Assembly (NCBI RefSeq): GCF_032854445.1
Contig: NC_088301.1
Span: forward strand, 24,846,402-24,910,401
DNA from: Liolophura sinensis
Taxonomy: Eukaryota; Mollusca; Polyplacophora; Chitonida; Chitonidae
DNA: 64,000 bases
Direction of reading: 5' to 3'
Of this stretch, positions 23,001-33,695 are shown piece by piece. A program made the position numbers and the translations under genes. The notes beneath the pieces are model-generated. The model was not told the DNA's origin. It searched no databases and saw only the letters and a list, made by a program, of their open reading frames with translations. Within the stretch, counting starts at the first letter, position 1. The number at the start of each line of letters is the position of its first letter.

Positions 23001-26000
23001 TCTTTAAAAGTCTTAGGTGTGACTTGACCCGGGATTGATCCTGGATCTACTGCTCCTGAAGCGGACGCTCTACCAACTGTGTTATCTGGGCCAGTCATTT
23101 TATATATGAAAATAACGAAATCTTTGTTTGCATCAAGGGATCAGTCTAGGACCTACTAACAAAGAAAGTATTTGTTTAACAGCCGTGAAAAGTTATGCAT
23201 ATATTAAAAATAAGTAACAATAATAGTGAAATGCAGTTTTTGCGAAATGGCTTCTTGATCACATCCACGTGTAATTATGACAATCTGAACAGCATTTCAA
23301 AGCACAACAACGTGACAACTACACACATAAATCATGATGGTGAGTGAGTGAGCGCTTGTGGTTTGACGTCATACTTAACAATTTTTCAGTCACATGATGA
23401 CGAAGGAGGTCTTAGGGGTGACCCGACCCAGATATCTACCATTCCCGAAGTGGACACTCTTCCAACAGTGCTAAATCATAATAGATGTATTAGATAGAAC
23501 GGTTGTACACACCTACTTCCCCATTTACTTCTCCCAGATTCTCATCCCACAAGTCTGCATGTAACAATGATGGTTTCACTTCTACTTCCTTGAAGAACTT
23601 TGTCAATTTTGGAAGAAGATGATTCCACAATTCAATGACTTCTCGCTCCCCATACTGAAACACACAAGTTTCTGACTTACTCACACCTGGGGCCTCCGTG
23701 GCTCAGTCGGTTAGCGTGCTAGCGCAGTGTAATGACCCAGGAGCCTCTCACCAATGCGGGCCGCTGTTAAGTCCAGCTCATGCTGGCTTCCTCTCCGGCC
23801 ATACGTGGGAAGGTCTACCAGCAACCTGCGTATGGTTATGGGTTTCCCCTGGGCTCTGCCTGGTTTTCACCCACCATAATGCTGGCCGCTGTGGTATAAA
23901 TGAAATATTCTTGAGTACGGCGTAAAACAACAATCAAATAAATCAAATAAATACTTACACATGTAATTAGAAATTACAGGCATAAAGTTGAGCATCACAC
24001 AAAAAAGTGGGCGAAAGAAACCGGAATGCCAATATTTTATACATGTAGCTATCACAAATACTTACGTAGTGCACTGAAAAGAACTTTCAGTTATAAAAAA
24101 TATAACAGATTTGGTAGCAATTAAGGCTGCCTTCAGCTCAATACATTAATTTCTTTAACATTTACTTTAACCAGAGCTCAATACATTGAGAGCTGTACTT
24201 TTTGAGAAGTGGATGGAGGAGACCAGAGGAAACCAAAGTAGGCAAATGAAACCAGAGTAGGCAAAGCAAAGCAGTGTAGGTAGAGCAAACTAGAGTAGGC
24301 AGGGCAAACCAGAGTAGGCAGAACAAACCAGAGTATGCAGGGCAAACCAGAGTAGGCAGAACAAACGAGTGTAGGTAGAGCAAATAAGAGTAGGCATGGC
24401 AAACCAGAGTAGGCAGAACAAACCAGAGTAGGTAAAGCAAACAAGAGCAGGCATGGGAAACTAGAATAGGCAGAGCAAAACAGAGTAGGCAGAGCAAACC
24501 AGAGTAGGCAGAGCAAATCAGAGTAAGCAAAGCAAACCAGAGTGCCAGAAGTTAATCACTGTCCCTTGCCAAATACCTCACAAAGCTCCTGATTTAAAGC
24601 CACAGATAAGCCACTGTTTTATACATGGAGTTTTCACAAATATGGTGGTGCAGTGAAGAAAACTTATGGCATGGATAAAAGCCAAAACAGAATTGGTAGC
24701 AAAGGCTGCCCAAGAGCTCACTTGTAGGAGACACATTAATGCAAATCATCAGTACTTTATCATTTACTGTAACTTGGATTCCACCACACAAAAAGAGACA
24801 ATCATGAATTTTGTGAATGATGGTAATTAACATCAATGATGGAAACACCCACTTCATGTCATAGAGCTTTAGATGTATGCAAAATCTGAGCTCAATACCT
24901 GCTATACGTTTTGAGATACCATCCTTAACATTTACCTTAACACTGCTTTAACTGATATTGGATGCTTGGGGTATGACATAATCTCCATCTGTACAAGCCA
25001 CCTAAAATGATCACCTTTAACTTTAAATGTTGAACGGGATGCTGAGCTAAGCCAAACGACCAAGCTCAAACAAACAAATAGGTCAGATAGGGAACAGTTT
25101 GTCCTCTTGACCTGAAATGACATTATCTTTGAGTCGTTCTAATTTGACTGTGGCTTTACGTTGTGAGGATGTCAGGTAATTAACAAAGGAGTGTTATACA
25201 ACAGTCAAATTAATAAAACCATTTCTGTTTGGGAGGTTATTATGCCATGACGTCAAAAATTTTATATGAACAAAATTGAACACACTTTTTTTAATACATA
25301 CATTTGATTCTAACAGAGATATCTGTGTTTGCATCTTACGTGCCCAATAATCCTGAAAGAGAAACAGGAGAACAAATCTGAATTACACTTACATGTACTT
25401 ACCTTTTTATCTATTTACATATTTATTTATTTACTTGATGTTTTGTGCTGTACTCCAGATTCATTCTCTTAAGGGACATAGCATAGCATTTAATGTACAC
25501 ATATATGAACCTAACTTGTTATAAAATAAATGTTGCAAAAACAGTTAATCAGTCTTGACTATCTGATCACAGTATATTCAAATGTAGACATAAATAAACT
25601 TAATATAATAAACTCATGATAACGCTTTAATCAATTACTATTACATGAGGGTATTACGCCCACAGTCAGATAGGTTAAATCTTGTCCTTGAACATTCAAC
25701 TGGAACAAAATCTGCATGAGCTGGATTTGAACACATCACCTTGGGGCTTAATTGGGCTTTGGATAGTGCTGCATTCATTTATAAAACAGTTGGCCAGGCA
25801 GTGCCAAGTTTATTAACCTTTGTCCCATTATGACATTTCAATAGCAGACCCGATAAGTAATTTGCATGTTTTTATATTTATTTATTTATTTACTTGATAG
25901 GTGTATCTTTAATGTCTTACTCAAGAAATTTCCACTCCCGTGCCAGAGCTCAGATTTTTTTGGTGGAGTGCCAGATATCTGATAAAACCCTGAATGAAAA

Positions 26001-29000
26001 GTCGAAACCCAGCTGGTGAGGACACAAATGGCTGGTGCTGATGTGAAAAATGTTTAAGCTATATGAGGACGAAAGTTAATACATGCATATTCATGGACAT
26101 ATTGTTGAAACTTAATTAGGAAATGTACCAGCCAGTTATCTGTCCATGTTGTGTCTTGCAGAATAAACCCATTGCTGGTCACAATGTCAAACCCAAACTT
26201 GTCCACATACAGCCCTACTCCTGCTGTCTGGTGATGTATACTACCTTCAGTTGCCTCCCCTTTTCTCCCACGTTTTTCATTGGCCAAATGTAATCTACAA
26301 CAGAGATGCTGACAGACTAACACCTAAAAACATTAACATTAACAAACATGATTTATTGATTTTTATTTAACTGACGGTTCACTTACATGATGGAGAGGTG
26401 AGGTTTATGGTCGAAAGCAAATGGATTGCCCAGGGTAATTAACCACTGAACCTTTGACAATTTACCGATGGACATGTCATACAAATATTCACACCATATT
26501 GATGGAAGACAAGTGGCCTTCAAAACTCTACACCCTAGACATCATAAACTTCTACACAAATCTTGTCCATCGTTTACAGTCACAACAGACCAGGAACAGA
26601 GAGCGTAAAATGACAAATATCCCCGAAAAAAGAACATCAATCTGCGGTCATCACAAAAGAGCTAATAAAAAATCACTTTATAAAGTCTGGATTTGTTACG
26701 AATAGCTAGATAGGCATCTCATTAGGCCTTGAGATATGTACAATGAGATACTCTTTATACAGTGTTTTCAAGACCTACTGAATAATTATTGAAACTATAA
26801 CCTGAAAATGTACAGAAAATGGCGTAAAAGTGTATTTCAAGAGAAAATAAATGTTACAAAATATATTTTTTTAGGCTGTGAAACTTGAATTTTCTAGTCA
26901 GATATCATCCTACCTCACAAACAAACCTCAAACCACTTTTCTAATCTCAACTCTCCAAAAATGAGTATTTTTAGCCATGGGTGAAGTTTTACCTTTGGTT
27001 TATTTATTTAATTGGGGGGCCTCCGTGGTTCAGTCGGTTAGCGCGCTAGCACAGCGTAATGACCCAGAAGCCTCTCACCAATGCGGTCGCTGTGAGTTCA
27101 AGTCCAGCTTATGCTGGCTTCCTCTCCGGCCGTAAGTTGGAAGGTCTGCCAGCAACCTGCGGATGGTCGTGGGTTTCCCCCGGGCTCTGCCCGGTTTCCA
27201 CCCACCATAATGCTGACCGCTGTCGTATAAGTGAAATATTCTTGAGTACGGCGTAAAACACCAATCAAATAAATAAATAAATAAATTTATTTGATTTGTG
27301 TTGTACACCGTACTCAAGAATATTTCACTTATAGGAAGGCGGCTAACATTATGGTGGGAGGAAACCAGGCAGAGCCCAGGGGGAAACCCACGACCATCCA
27401 CAGGTTGCTGGAAGGCCTTCCCATGTACAGCCGGAGAGAAAGCCAGCATGAGCTGGACGAACTCACAGTGACATTTACCTTTGATCATAGGTCAGGCATG
27501 CAGACCAGGTTATTATTTAATACAAAATTATACAATACACATTACAAAATATCTAGGTAGTATTCATGTCTTAGAGAATGAAGACATCTTAATATTCTTG
27601 CTACAATTACATATATATTGGCTAATATGAGCAGACCAAGTGTCCCCAAAATTAGAAGAAATAGGGTGAGTTGATTATGGTGTGGGTGGACATTTCAGGT
27701 ATTTGTCACAATCAGTAAAGCCATTTGGTTACAATTTCAATAACAATGTACCTATATATACATACTGGGCCAAGCTGGTTAACAGGCCAGCGCAGCGTAA
27801 TGACCCAGGAGGGCTTCTCACTAATGAGGTCACTGCGAGTTCAAGTCCAGCTCCTGCTGGCTTCCTCTCCAGTTGTACGTGGGAAGGTCTGTCAGCAACC
27901 TGCGGATGATCATAGGTTTTCCTCCCACTATAATGCTGGCCGCCGCTGTATAAGTGAAATATTCTTGAATACGCCATAAAACGCCAATCAAACAAATAAA
28001 TATATAGATACTTACTGAGCGATGCTCAGGCCTAGTTTGGAGAAGCTTTTCTGGTCCTGAAGGGCTGTTAGCTCCAAATACTCCATCAGCAAGGCACATC
28101 CCTTTGTTGGCAAAGCAACAACCTGCACTAGCATAAAAATTTACATGAACATATTGAAAAAATTTTTTTTCTTGAAAATTTAAAATAAATCATTTTGCAT
28201 CGTGCATACTGTAAATGTATACCTACATGAAAGAGAAAAAAATTTCTGAATAAAACAATCTAATATCCTGTACTGCTTACATTAAAACTCCTTCCCGTAT
28301 GCAACAAAATATTGTGATGTACATAATGTATTTATTAATTTCATTTCATGTTTGGAGAGGTACTGAAGAATATTTCACGCTCATTATGTCATTCAGACTG
28401 ACATGTAGGGAAGGTGTAATGAAGGCTGGTGGGGGGGGGGGGGGGAGGTGTCAGGGGGACCTGGCAGCTTACCAAGTAACTAACAAATTACCTGATGTAA
28501 GGCTGCAGCCAAAGTGAATGTAGGATCTTTTTGATGACAGCCGTGTAGATGTGTTACACCTCAACACTGCTTGTGATGAATAAGCATTTTCCAGGCACAC
28601 ACAGAGAACATGTGAAGCACCTTACCTATATTGCATTGGTGTACCGCTTCGGTGGCCTAATTAGTAAAGCAAAGTTGGGAGACCTCGGATCAAACCTGGG
28701 TCAAGTCACACCAAAAAATGTGTTTTTGAAAAATTGCTAAGTACGACGTTAAACCCCAAGCATTCATTTCATTCATTCATTCATTCACTCATTCCACTGA
28801 TGTATAAGATGCTACATTGGTGATGCATGATAATGAGGTTATATACCAATACCTTAATAGGACATGGGACTTTTACAATATCTGCTTTCCTCAGTTCTTC
28901 TAAGCTTGCAAATTCACCATGAAACATCTGTCTGGCCTTCATAGAAAAATGAAAGACAGGAGAAAAAGAATGTGTGTGATTAATTTACATTCAATTATGC

Positions 29001-30126
29001 CAACATCGCATATAATAACATGTACTTGTTAACCTCCGTTAGTATGATCACAAACTGATTCATGCAGATTAAGTAAATAATAATGGGAAAGTTTGTCAGA
29101 AACTTGCAAAGATCAGTTGTATACGCCGGGCACTCCAGTTCAGTGGTTTATGCCGGGCACTCCAGTTCAGTGGTTTATGCCGAGCACTCCAGTTCAGTGG
29201 TTTATGCCGAGCACTCCAGTTCAGTGATTTATGCCGGGCACTCCAGTTCAGTGGTTTATGCCGAGCACTCCAGTTCAGTGGTTTATGCCGGGCACTCCAG
29301 TTCAGTGGTTTATGCCGAGTGCTCCAGTTCAGTGGTTTATGCAGGGCACTCCAGTTCAGTGGTTTATGCCGGGCACTCCAGTTCAGTGGTTTAAGCCGGG
29401 CACTCCAGTGTCCCCTACTCGCGTATGTATCTCACTCTCATAATATAAGCGAAAAATTTTGAGTATTGAGTTAAACCACAATCAAATAAATAACGAAATA
29501 TATTTAAGAATTTTGACCGTGGTTACTTTGTATGTGCCACTATAGGCATAATTAGGGAATTAAACATAGAGTGTGATTACTTCGTCACACTTAAAATTTG
29601 ATATAAAAAATGCTCTTTCAAAAGCATAAAATGACACTTTTGTAAGCAACACAGTTTCTTTATGGATGACAACTTCTGATTTATTTCTTGCAACATTTCG
29701 ATGTACATTCTAACAATGATATAAAGCATGTCACAAAGCTAACGATGTACATCGAATATGCCGCAAAAAATAAATCAGAAGCTGTTATCCATACAGAAAC
29801 TTTGTGTTGTTGCTCTGTCAACTTCTATATGCCTCTCAAAGAGCTTTCAGAGTTGTTCATAAGGTGAAAGAATCAGTCGGAATTAAGTACAATGTGGCAC
29901 TTGAAAAATAATAACCATTAGGTGAAATACAGCACCATAATTGTTTACCTGTGGTCTGTCACTCAGTTTGACAAACACATCACCCTTGTCCGTCTGGTAG
30001 ACACCATTCTGATTGACCATTCCACCTGGACAACTTCTCTTAAACTGGACAGACTCTGTCTCCATGATATCACAGATAGCCTGTTCCACCTCATTCTGTG
30101 TGTCTTCATCAGGCTGGATCTGCATG

Positions 30127-30168
<42 letters not shown>

Positions 30169-30898
30169 TTTTATTACATTAAATTACTGAGGTTCCAATT
30201 CACAGAAGCCTTTCACCAGTGCAATCGTTACCAGCAACATGTGGATGAATGTGGGTTTCCCCCAGACTCTCCCCAGTTTCCTCCCACCATAATGCTGGCT
30301 GCAATTGCATAAATTAAATACTATCTAGTATGGTGTAAAAGTCCAATCAAATAAATAACATACATTAAAATTTTTACTTGGGTATACAGGACATGGATGG
30401 GTGGTAATGTGATGTAAAAATAAGGTAACTGACATCACAGAGATGAAAAGCTTTTAGAAAATGAGGAGTCTATTCTACCCCCATGTTCTACCCCAGTCTA
30501 CTGGTCTGAGCAGGCTTAATGAGTGTGTACCGGTACTGCAAAGAAATGATATTTTGTAAGCCAGATCAGTCTCACCACAGAGATTTACACAGAGATCATG
30601 TATTCACAGACGTAAAAAGTGGTTCAGGATAAACTGAATGGCTCTTCCTTAACTTAATACCCCTCCCCTCACCCAATAAAGTTTGCTTAAATTAAAGATT
30701 AAATCTTTATGATCTAATACATGGTCCTGCTTTCCCTGCACAACGGCATCCAATTCAAACGGGTTACCGAGATCACATGTATGCATGTAGGCTGTATATA
30801 CTAAACTATACATCACGGCGTGTTATGAGTTGTGTACCAGCGAGTGTGGTAAAAACAGCACCAAACAAGGTTGTTTTCCGGTTTACCTGCTCAGCCAT
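20076..30898 (-). CDS. FN3K: Fructosamine/ketosamine-3-kinase, eight exons
   Basis: The enzyme phosphorylates sugar adducts on protein amines at C3, which makes them unstable and so repairs glycation; it is a cytosolic kinase-fold protein. Exons on the minus strand: 30887-30898 (MAEQ), 29949-30119, 28853-28936, 28016-28122, 26099-26294, 23513-23654, 22418-22595, 20076-20175. The total is about 329 residues against about 309 in human FN3K. Visible family blocks: DKGDVFVKL (ATP-binding strand), ARQMFHGEFASLEELR, YVDKFGFDIVTSNGFI, SLLHADLWDEN (catalytic loop; human HGDLW, here A for G), FDPGCFYGHSEFDLAL (metal-binding DP) and LYQLYHHINHWNHF at the C-terminus. Phases agree at all junctions. The exon 5 end (TAT|GTCCAT) is a weak donor and leaves about nine residues fewer than human between KFQQ and YGEREV, so that junction is uncertain and a micro-exon may be missed. 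FN3K and FN3KRP cannot be told apart here. Confidence 0.88.
20510..21200. repeat. Direct repeat pair of about 110 bp (LINE 3' region)
   Basis: About 20525-20625 and about 21085-21190 share GGGAGGCAGTTTCATAGTT, then TTGTCCTTGCTAGATAGATA, TTATG, and GATCTCAGAACAA. The second copy joins the LINE reading frame without a gap, so both probably come from the 3' part of that LINE. Confidence 0.65.
21000..21832 (-). mobile_element. LINE fragment, C-terminal part of a reverse transcriptase
   Basis: A 150-residue minus-strand frame (21819-21367) has the typical end of a LINE reverse transcriptase: DWCDKNLIFINTQKSKYMI, KLLGIYIDEHLSWNIQI, KLLGILQRKRALL and SYVLPHFDYCYSVWGNC. The likeness continues beyond the stop in the same direction (IAKLQTRAA-like). 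It is 5'-truncated, lacking the endonuclease and the YADD core, and lies in the last FN3K intron in the same orientation as the gene. The pattern fits the Jockey/CR1-like clades; I cannot say which. Confidence 0.8.
22112..22192. repeat. Short direct duplication
   Basis: ACAAGGGGACATTACTCTGC plus ATGTCT occurs twice, about 36 bp apart, in the last FN3K intron. Confidence 0.85.
22738..23096 (-). repeat. SINE-B copy, full length, minus strand
   Basis: On the minus strand it runs from GGCCCAGATAACACAGTTGG (tRNA-like head; B-box-like GGATCAATCCCGG) through CACACCTAAGACTTTTAAAG, GCATGAAGGGGATAGTGCAA and ATAATGGCTCGGGCGGGGCG to the tail TATGACTGAAAAATTGCTGA. It lies in an FN3K intron. Confidence 0.9.
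23340..23473 (-). repeat. SINE-B copy with internal deletion, minus strand
   Basis: Head and tail are joined directly: CGGGTCGGGTCACCCCTAAG then CCTTCGTCATCATGTGACTG. It sits about 20 bp from FN3K exon 6. Confidence 0.8.
23688..23958 (+). repeat. SINE-A copy, full length, plus strand
   Basis: GGGGCCTCCGTGGCTCAGTC at the start and GAGTACGGCGTAAAACAACA then AATCAAATAAAT at the end. It starts about 35 bp upstream of the FN3K exon 6 acceptor, on the opposite strand to the gene. Confidence 0.92.
24229..24541. repeat. Minisatellite, about sixteen 19-bp units
   Basis: The consensus is GAGTAGGCAGAGCAAACCA with variants (GGTAGAGCAAAC, GGCATGGCAAAC). Three units (57 bp) make 19 codons, which explains the long overlapping minus-strand frames with LPTLVCSAYSG-like repeats; these are not genes. 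It lies within an FN3K intron. Confidence 0.9.
24550..26098. other. FN3K intron 5, no exon recognised
   Basis: Old SINE-A tails near 25418-25465 and 25874-25945 (ATTTATTTACTTGAT, then GTACTC or TACTCAAGAA). A possible tiny exon-like piece bordered by TTTCTCTTTCAG and GTAAGA near 25343-25356 (minus strand) does not fit the reading phase. Confidence 0.45.
27016..27285 (+). repeat. SINE-A copy, full length, plus strand (left arm of an inverted pair)
   Basis: GGGGCCTCCGTGGTTCAGTC to GGCGTAAAACACCAATC and (AAAT)n. It abuts tail to tail with the minus-strand copy at 27286-27470. Confidence 0.92.
27286..27470 (-). repeat. SINE-A copy, minus strand (right arm of the inverted pair)
   Basis: Starts at the shared A/T-rich tail and runs to the TCGTCCAGCTCATGCTGG block; the tRNA head is missing. 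Confidence 0.9.
27768..28005 (+). repeat. SINE-A copy, plus strand
   Basis: From GGCCAAGCTGGTTAACAGGC to GCCATAAAACGCCAATCAAA; head partly decayed and an internal deletion before TTTTCCTCCCACTATAATGC. Its end is about 10 bp from FN3K exon 4. Confidence 0.85.
28635..28800 (+). repeat. SINE-B copy with internal deletion, plus strand
   Basis: Head-like TCGGTGGCCTAATTAGTAAA with GGATCAAACCTGGGTCAAGT, joined to the tail GAAAAATTGCTAAGTACGAC and GTTAAACCCCAAGCATTCAT, then a (CATT)n run. Confidence 0.75.
29060..29495 (+). repeat. SINE-C copy whose centre has expanded into a 27-bp minisatellite
   Basis: The left flank (GGGAAAGTTTGTCAGAAACT) and right flank (AAATTTTGAGTATTGAGTTA then AATCAAATAAATAA) match SINE-C copies at 40490-40715 and 57110-57530. 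Between them, at about 29118-29410, are eleven units of CCGGGCACTCCAGTTCAGTGG plus TTTATG, where the other copies have a single GTGGTTTACGCCGGATGCTCC-like piece. The array therefore grew inside the SINE. It lies within FN3K intron 2. Confidence 0.85.
29606..29850. mobile_element. Long imperfect palindrome, likely fold-back or MITE element
   Basis: The left arm at about 29606-29708 and right arm at about 29743-29850 are reverse complements with scattered mismatches, for example CTTCTGATTTATTT against AAATAAATCAGAAG and TTCGATGTACAT against ATGTACATCGAA. The loop is about 35 bp. No reading frame; it lies within FN3K intron 2. Confidence 0.75.
30128..30168. repeat. (TA)n microsatellite next to FN3K exon 2
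   Basis: About 18 TA dinucleotides begin about 10 bp from the FN3K exon 2 acceptor, occupying the place of its polypyrimidine tract on the minus strand. Confidence 0.9.
30190..30355 (+). repeat. Old SINE-A copy, plus strand
   Basis: GAAGCCTTTCACCAGTGCAA, GTTTCCTCCCACCATAATGC and GTGTAAAAGTCCAATCAAAT are recognisable; the middle is deleted. Confidence 0.75.
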
Positions 30899-31425
30899 TT
30901 GGTACTGACACGCTCGCCACCAATGACACCCGTGACATCTGACAACTTCCTCACACAGGTGTTAAATTTCCAGAGATAAACAAAACATCGGCCAACAACC
31001 GCCTGTGCCCTTCGCACTCGCGGCCCAAAAAAAAAATTAAATTACCTCCCTTCGGAAGATTATCTCCCCTTATTCCACTTGTCTCCTCTGCTACATTCAT
31101 GTCAACCAGAACTTAGGGGACGAAAACGTTACTCCAAACTATTGAAGACAGATCTTTCTTGTTTGGGTTATAAGATGAATCTGCCTTTGTATTTAGTGGA
31201 AATATAAACCATGTTTGACAAGACTGGGAAAAATCAGGGATCACACTTAACCAAAAACAAAAAAACAAAACATTAACCCAAAACAAAAGAAGTATAGAAC
31301 ACCACCTCACCCAAAAAAAGAAAACAAACACGTAGAGTTGACATCACAAGAAGCTGTGTAAAAAGGGACATTACGTTTACAGGAATAATCCCACATATCT
31401 CCCTTGTTTTATAACATCAGTCAGG
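30899..31425. other. 5' flank and probable promoter of FN3K
   Basis: The FN3K start codon is at 30898. The 150 bp beyond it are richer in CpG (GCCCTTCGCACTCGCGGCCC near 31009-31025). I see no TATA box. The rest is low-complexity A-rich DNA. Confidence 0.45.
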
Positions 31426-31426
31426 T

Positions 31427-31690
31427 TCATTTATTTATTTATTTATTTATTTGATTGGTGTTTTATGCCGTACTCAAGAATATTTCACTTATACGACGAT
31501 TGCCAGCATTATGGTGGGTGGAAACCGGGAACAGCCCGGGGGAAACCCACGACCATCCGCAGGTTGCTGACAGACCTTCCCACGTACGGCCGGAGAGGAA
31601 GCCAGCATGAGCTGGACTTGAACTCACACTGACTGCATTGGTGAAAGACTCCTGAGTCATTACGTTGCACTAGCGCGCTAACCGAGCCAG
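31427..31690 (-). repeat. SINE-A copy, minus strand
   Basis: TTATTTGATTGGTGTTTTAT to GCACTAGCGCGCTAACCGAG; the tail is a clean (ATTT)n run, and the last bases of the head are lost. Confidence 0.92.
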
Positions 31691-32649
31691 GGGGAGTCAG
31701 GTTTGGAAATGGAGGAAAACCAAGGCATGGAGGAAACCAAGGTATACCACAGTTGATCCTTTCCTAGTCGATCTTTGCTAACTCAGGTACCTCTTCACAT
31801 TAAGTTGCAACCAAAGCAGCAAGAGCTGGATTCAAACAAGCAACCTCACTGGTCAAAGGTGTGATATCTTCAGAATTATTTTTTATTCCTTATCTTTTTT
31901 TTCTTCCTGATGTTACTCACTAAATCAAATTAAAAGTCTGATACAACGCATAATTGAAATGATGCAAGGATAGACTTTATTTTGTGTATATCTTGCACAA
32001 AGCATGTTATAATTTAAATGAATTCTGTACACAACTGACATAAATGAACGACGGTAAAATGGAACAATTAGCACTGAATCTGATGAATTCTTATGACAAC
32101 ATACAATTCTTACTTCATACCAATTCAATACAGATTAAAATATGAAAAAGTATGTATTGGTTAATCATACCAACAGATAACAGGCCAATGGAAATTGCAA
32201 ATTTACTTTCTTCTACAGTACATGTACTTCAGACACAGAGTACTGAATGTGACACTGGGCATGACACCACACCCAGTATAATGACTGTGACTCCGGACTG
32301 GCCAGTATAAGTACCAGCCTGTACTCTTACGCCAATCATCCTGAGTCTCCAAGCTACTCATGAGATGGACATTCTAATCACTAGACAATCACAGTGCAGT
32401 CATCATGTTAAAATGTCTACCGGAAAATGTCTACCGGAATGCATGAGGGACAACACTGTACAAGTATTAACAGCAACAATGACAAAGCTTACTTTTATTT
32501 CCTGACTTAAGAGATGTTTCATGTCAAACTAATAAATTTTTATTCGAGTTTTGTGAGTGGAGGAAACCAGACAGCAGAGTAAACTACTGCACTTCACCAG
32601 ATATCTGAGAAACCTGCTGTCTTTTAAACTAAAGCTGACGCAGATAGAG

Positions 32650-32915
32650 TTTTTTTTTTTTTTGATTGGTGTTTTACGCCGTACTCAAGAATATTTCACT
32701 TATACGACGGCGGCCAGCATTATGGTGGGTGGAAACCGGGCAGAGACCGGGGGAAACCCACGACCATCCGCAGGTTGCTGATAGACCTTCCCACGTACGG
32801 CCGGAGAGGAAGGCAGCATGGGCTGGTCTTGAACTTACAGCGACCGCATTGGTGAGAGGCTTCTGGGTCATTACGCTGCGCTAGCGCACTAACCGACTGA
32901 GCCACGGAGGCCCCC
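32650..32915 (-). repeat. SINE-A copy, full length, minus strand
   Basis: The tail is a T run on the plus strand (32651-32662), then TTGATTGGTGTTTTACGCCG, ending with GAGCCACGGAGGCCCCC. AGATAGAGTT is present on both sides (about 32641-32650 and about 32916-32925), a clear target-site duplication of about 10 bp. Confidence 0.93.
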
Positions 32916-33111
32916 AGATAGAGTTGGATTCACTCCTGCAAATTCGGAACTCGGGGCAGAGATTTAAACAATTACGTTTCATGCCATTAAATTTCCATCT
33001 AATAAAATCTTGAAACTTCCATGCGTTACAGAAATTTAACTTTCATAACAGTGCATAACATTTTATGTGACTTTCTATAAAGGACTGAGAACGTAACTTT
33101 GCTCTAAGAAA

Positions 33112-33190
33112 GAACACTTTCACAAAGGCGTCATCGTTGATGAGAAAAGTTGTGAAAAACAGATTTACGATGTTTTGTGAAAGTGGGTCC
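33112..33190. mobile_element. MITE family B, short copy
   Basis: AACACTTTCACAAAGGCGTC at one end and ATGTTTTGTGAAAGTGGGTC at the other are inverted repeats and match the ends of the 15158-15305 element. Confidence 0.55.
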
Positions 33191-33319
33191 AGAGTGGTAT
33201 TTAGGGGATGTCTAGCCTCTAGTTTCCGAGTCCACCAAGGTGGACCAAATGTACAAGTCAATGTACTCAAATCACTGTACTTAGTGACAAAACTTTTTCA
33301 TAGTTTGTCTGATGGGGAA

Positions 33320-33420
33320 ATAAGGCTATTTCCCCTTGGTCTAGAGGTAGAGGCAGAGACAATGATTCCAAGCATCATTGGTTCAAATCTCGACAGGGTT
33401 GCCCCTCTATGTGCAACCAA
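33320..33420 (+). repeat. SINE-D fragment, tRNA-like head
   Basis: TTGGTCTAGAGGTAGAGGC and GGTTCAAATCTCGACAGGG correspond to A and B boxes, as in the two blocks at 17430-17700. Confidence 0.6.
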
Positions 33421-33695
33421 TGCAACAGTTTTGTGTTTCTCTTCATAACATTAAAGAACACAGACTCCAACTGACTGCAACAAGGTAAACAAACAGGTTC
33501 AACCTGAGCCAAAAGAAATTTTTGTTTGGTGTAGTGGCTTTAAAGCCTAAGAGATTATTGGTTCAAATTCAACAGTGTCACTCCATCAGATACAACTGTC
33601 TGCAATCAATCTGTGCACTCAAGATTGATATACGCCTTACTTAAGTTACATCTGCATTCACTCAGGAAGTATGCTGATTCAAACTGAGTGCAAAT

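Noticed and set aside
24162-24530. Repetitive cysteine-rich proteins on the minus strand
   Set aside because: Translation of the 19-bp minisatellite; no start context or splice signals.
25343-25356. 13-nt micro-exon in FN3K intron 5
   Set aside because: Good flanking splice signals, but neither joining phase yields an open frame with exons 5 and 6.
29118-29410. CRISPR-like array of regular repeats
   Set aside because: Units adjoin with no unique spacers, and the window is eukaryotic.
29083-29443. Repetitive proteins of 103 and 70 residues
   Set aside because: They translate the 27-bp minisatellite and end with it; no conserved flanks.
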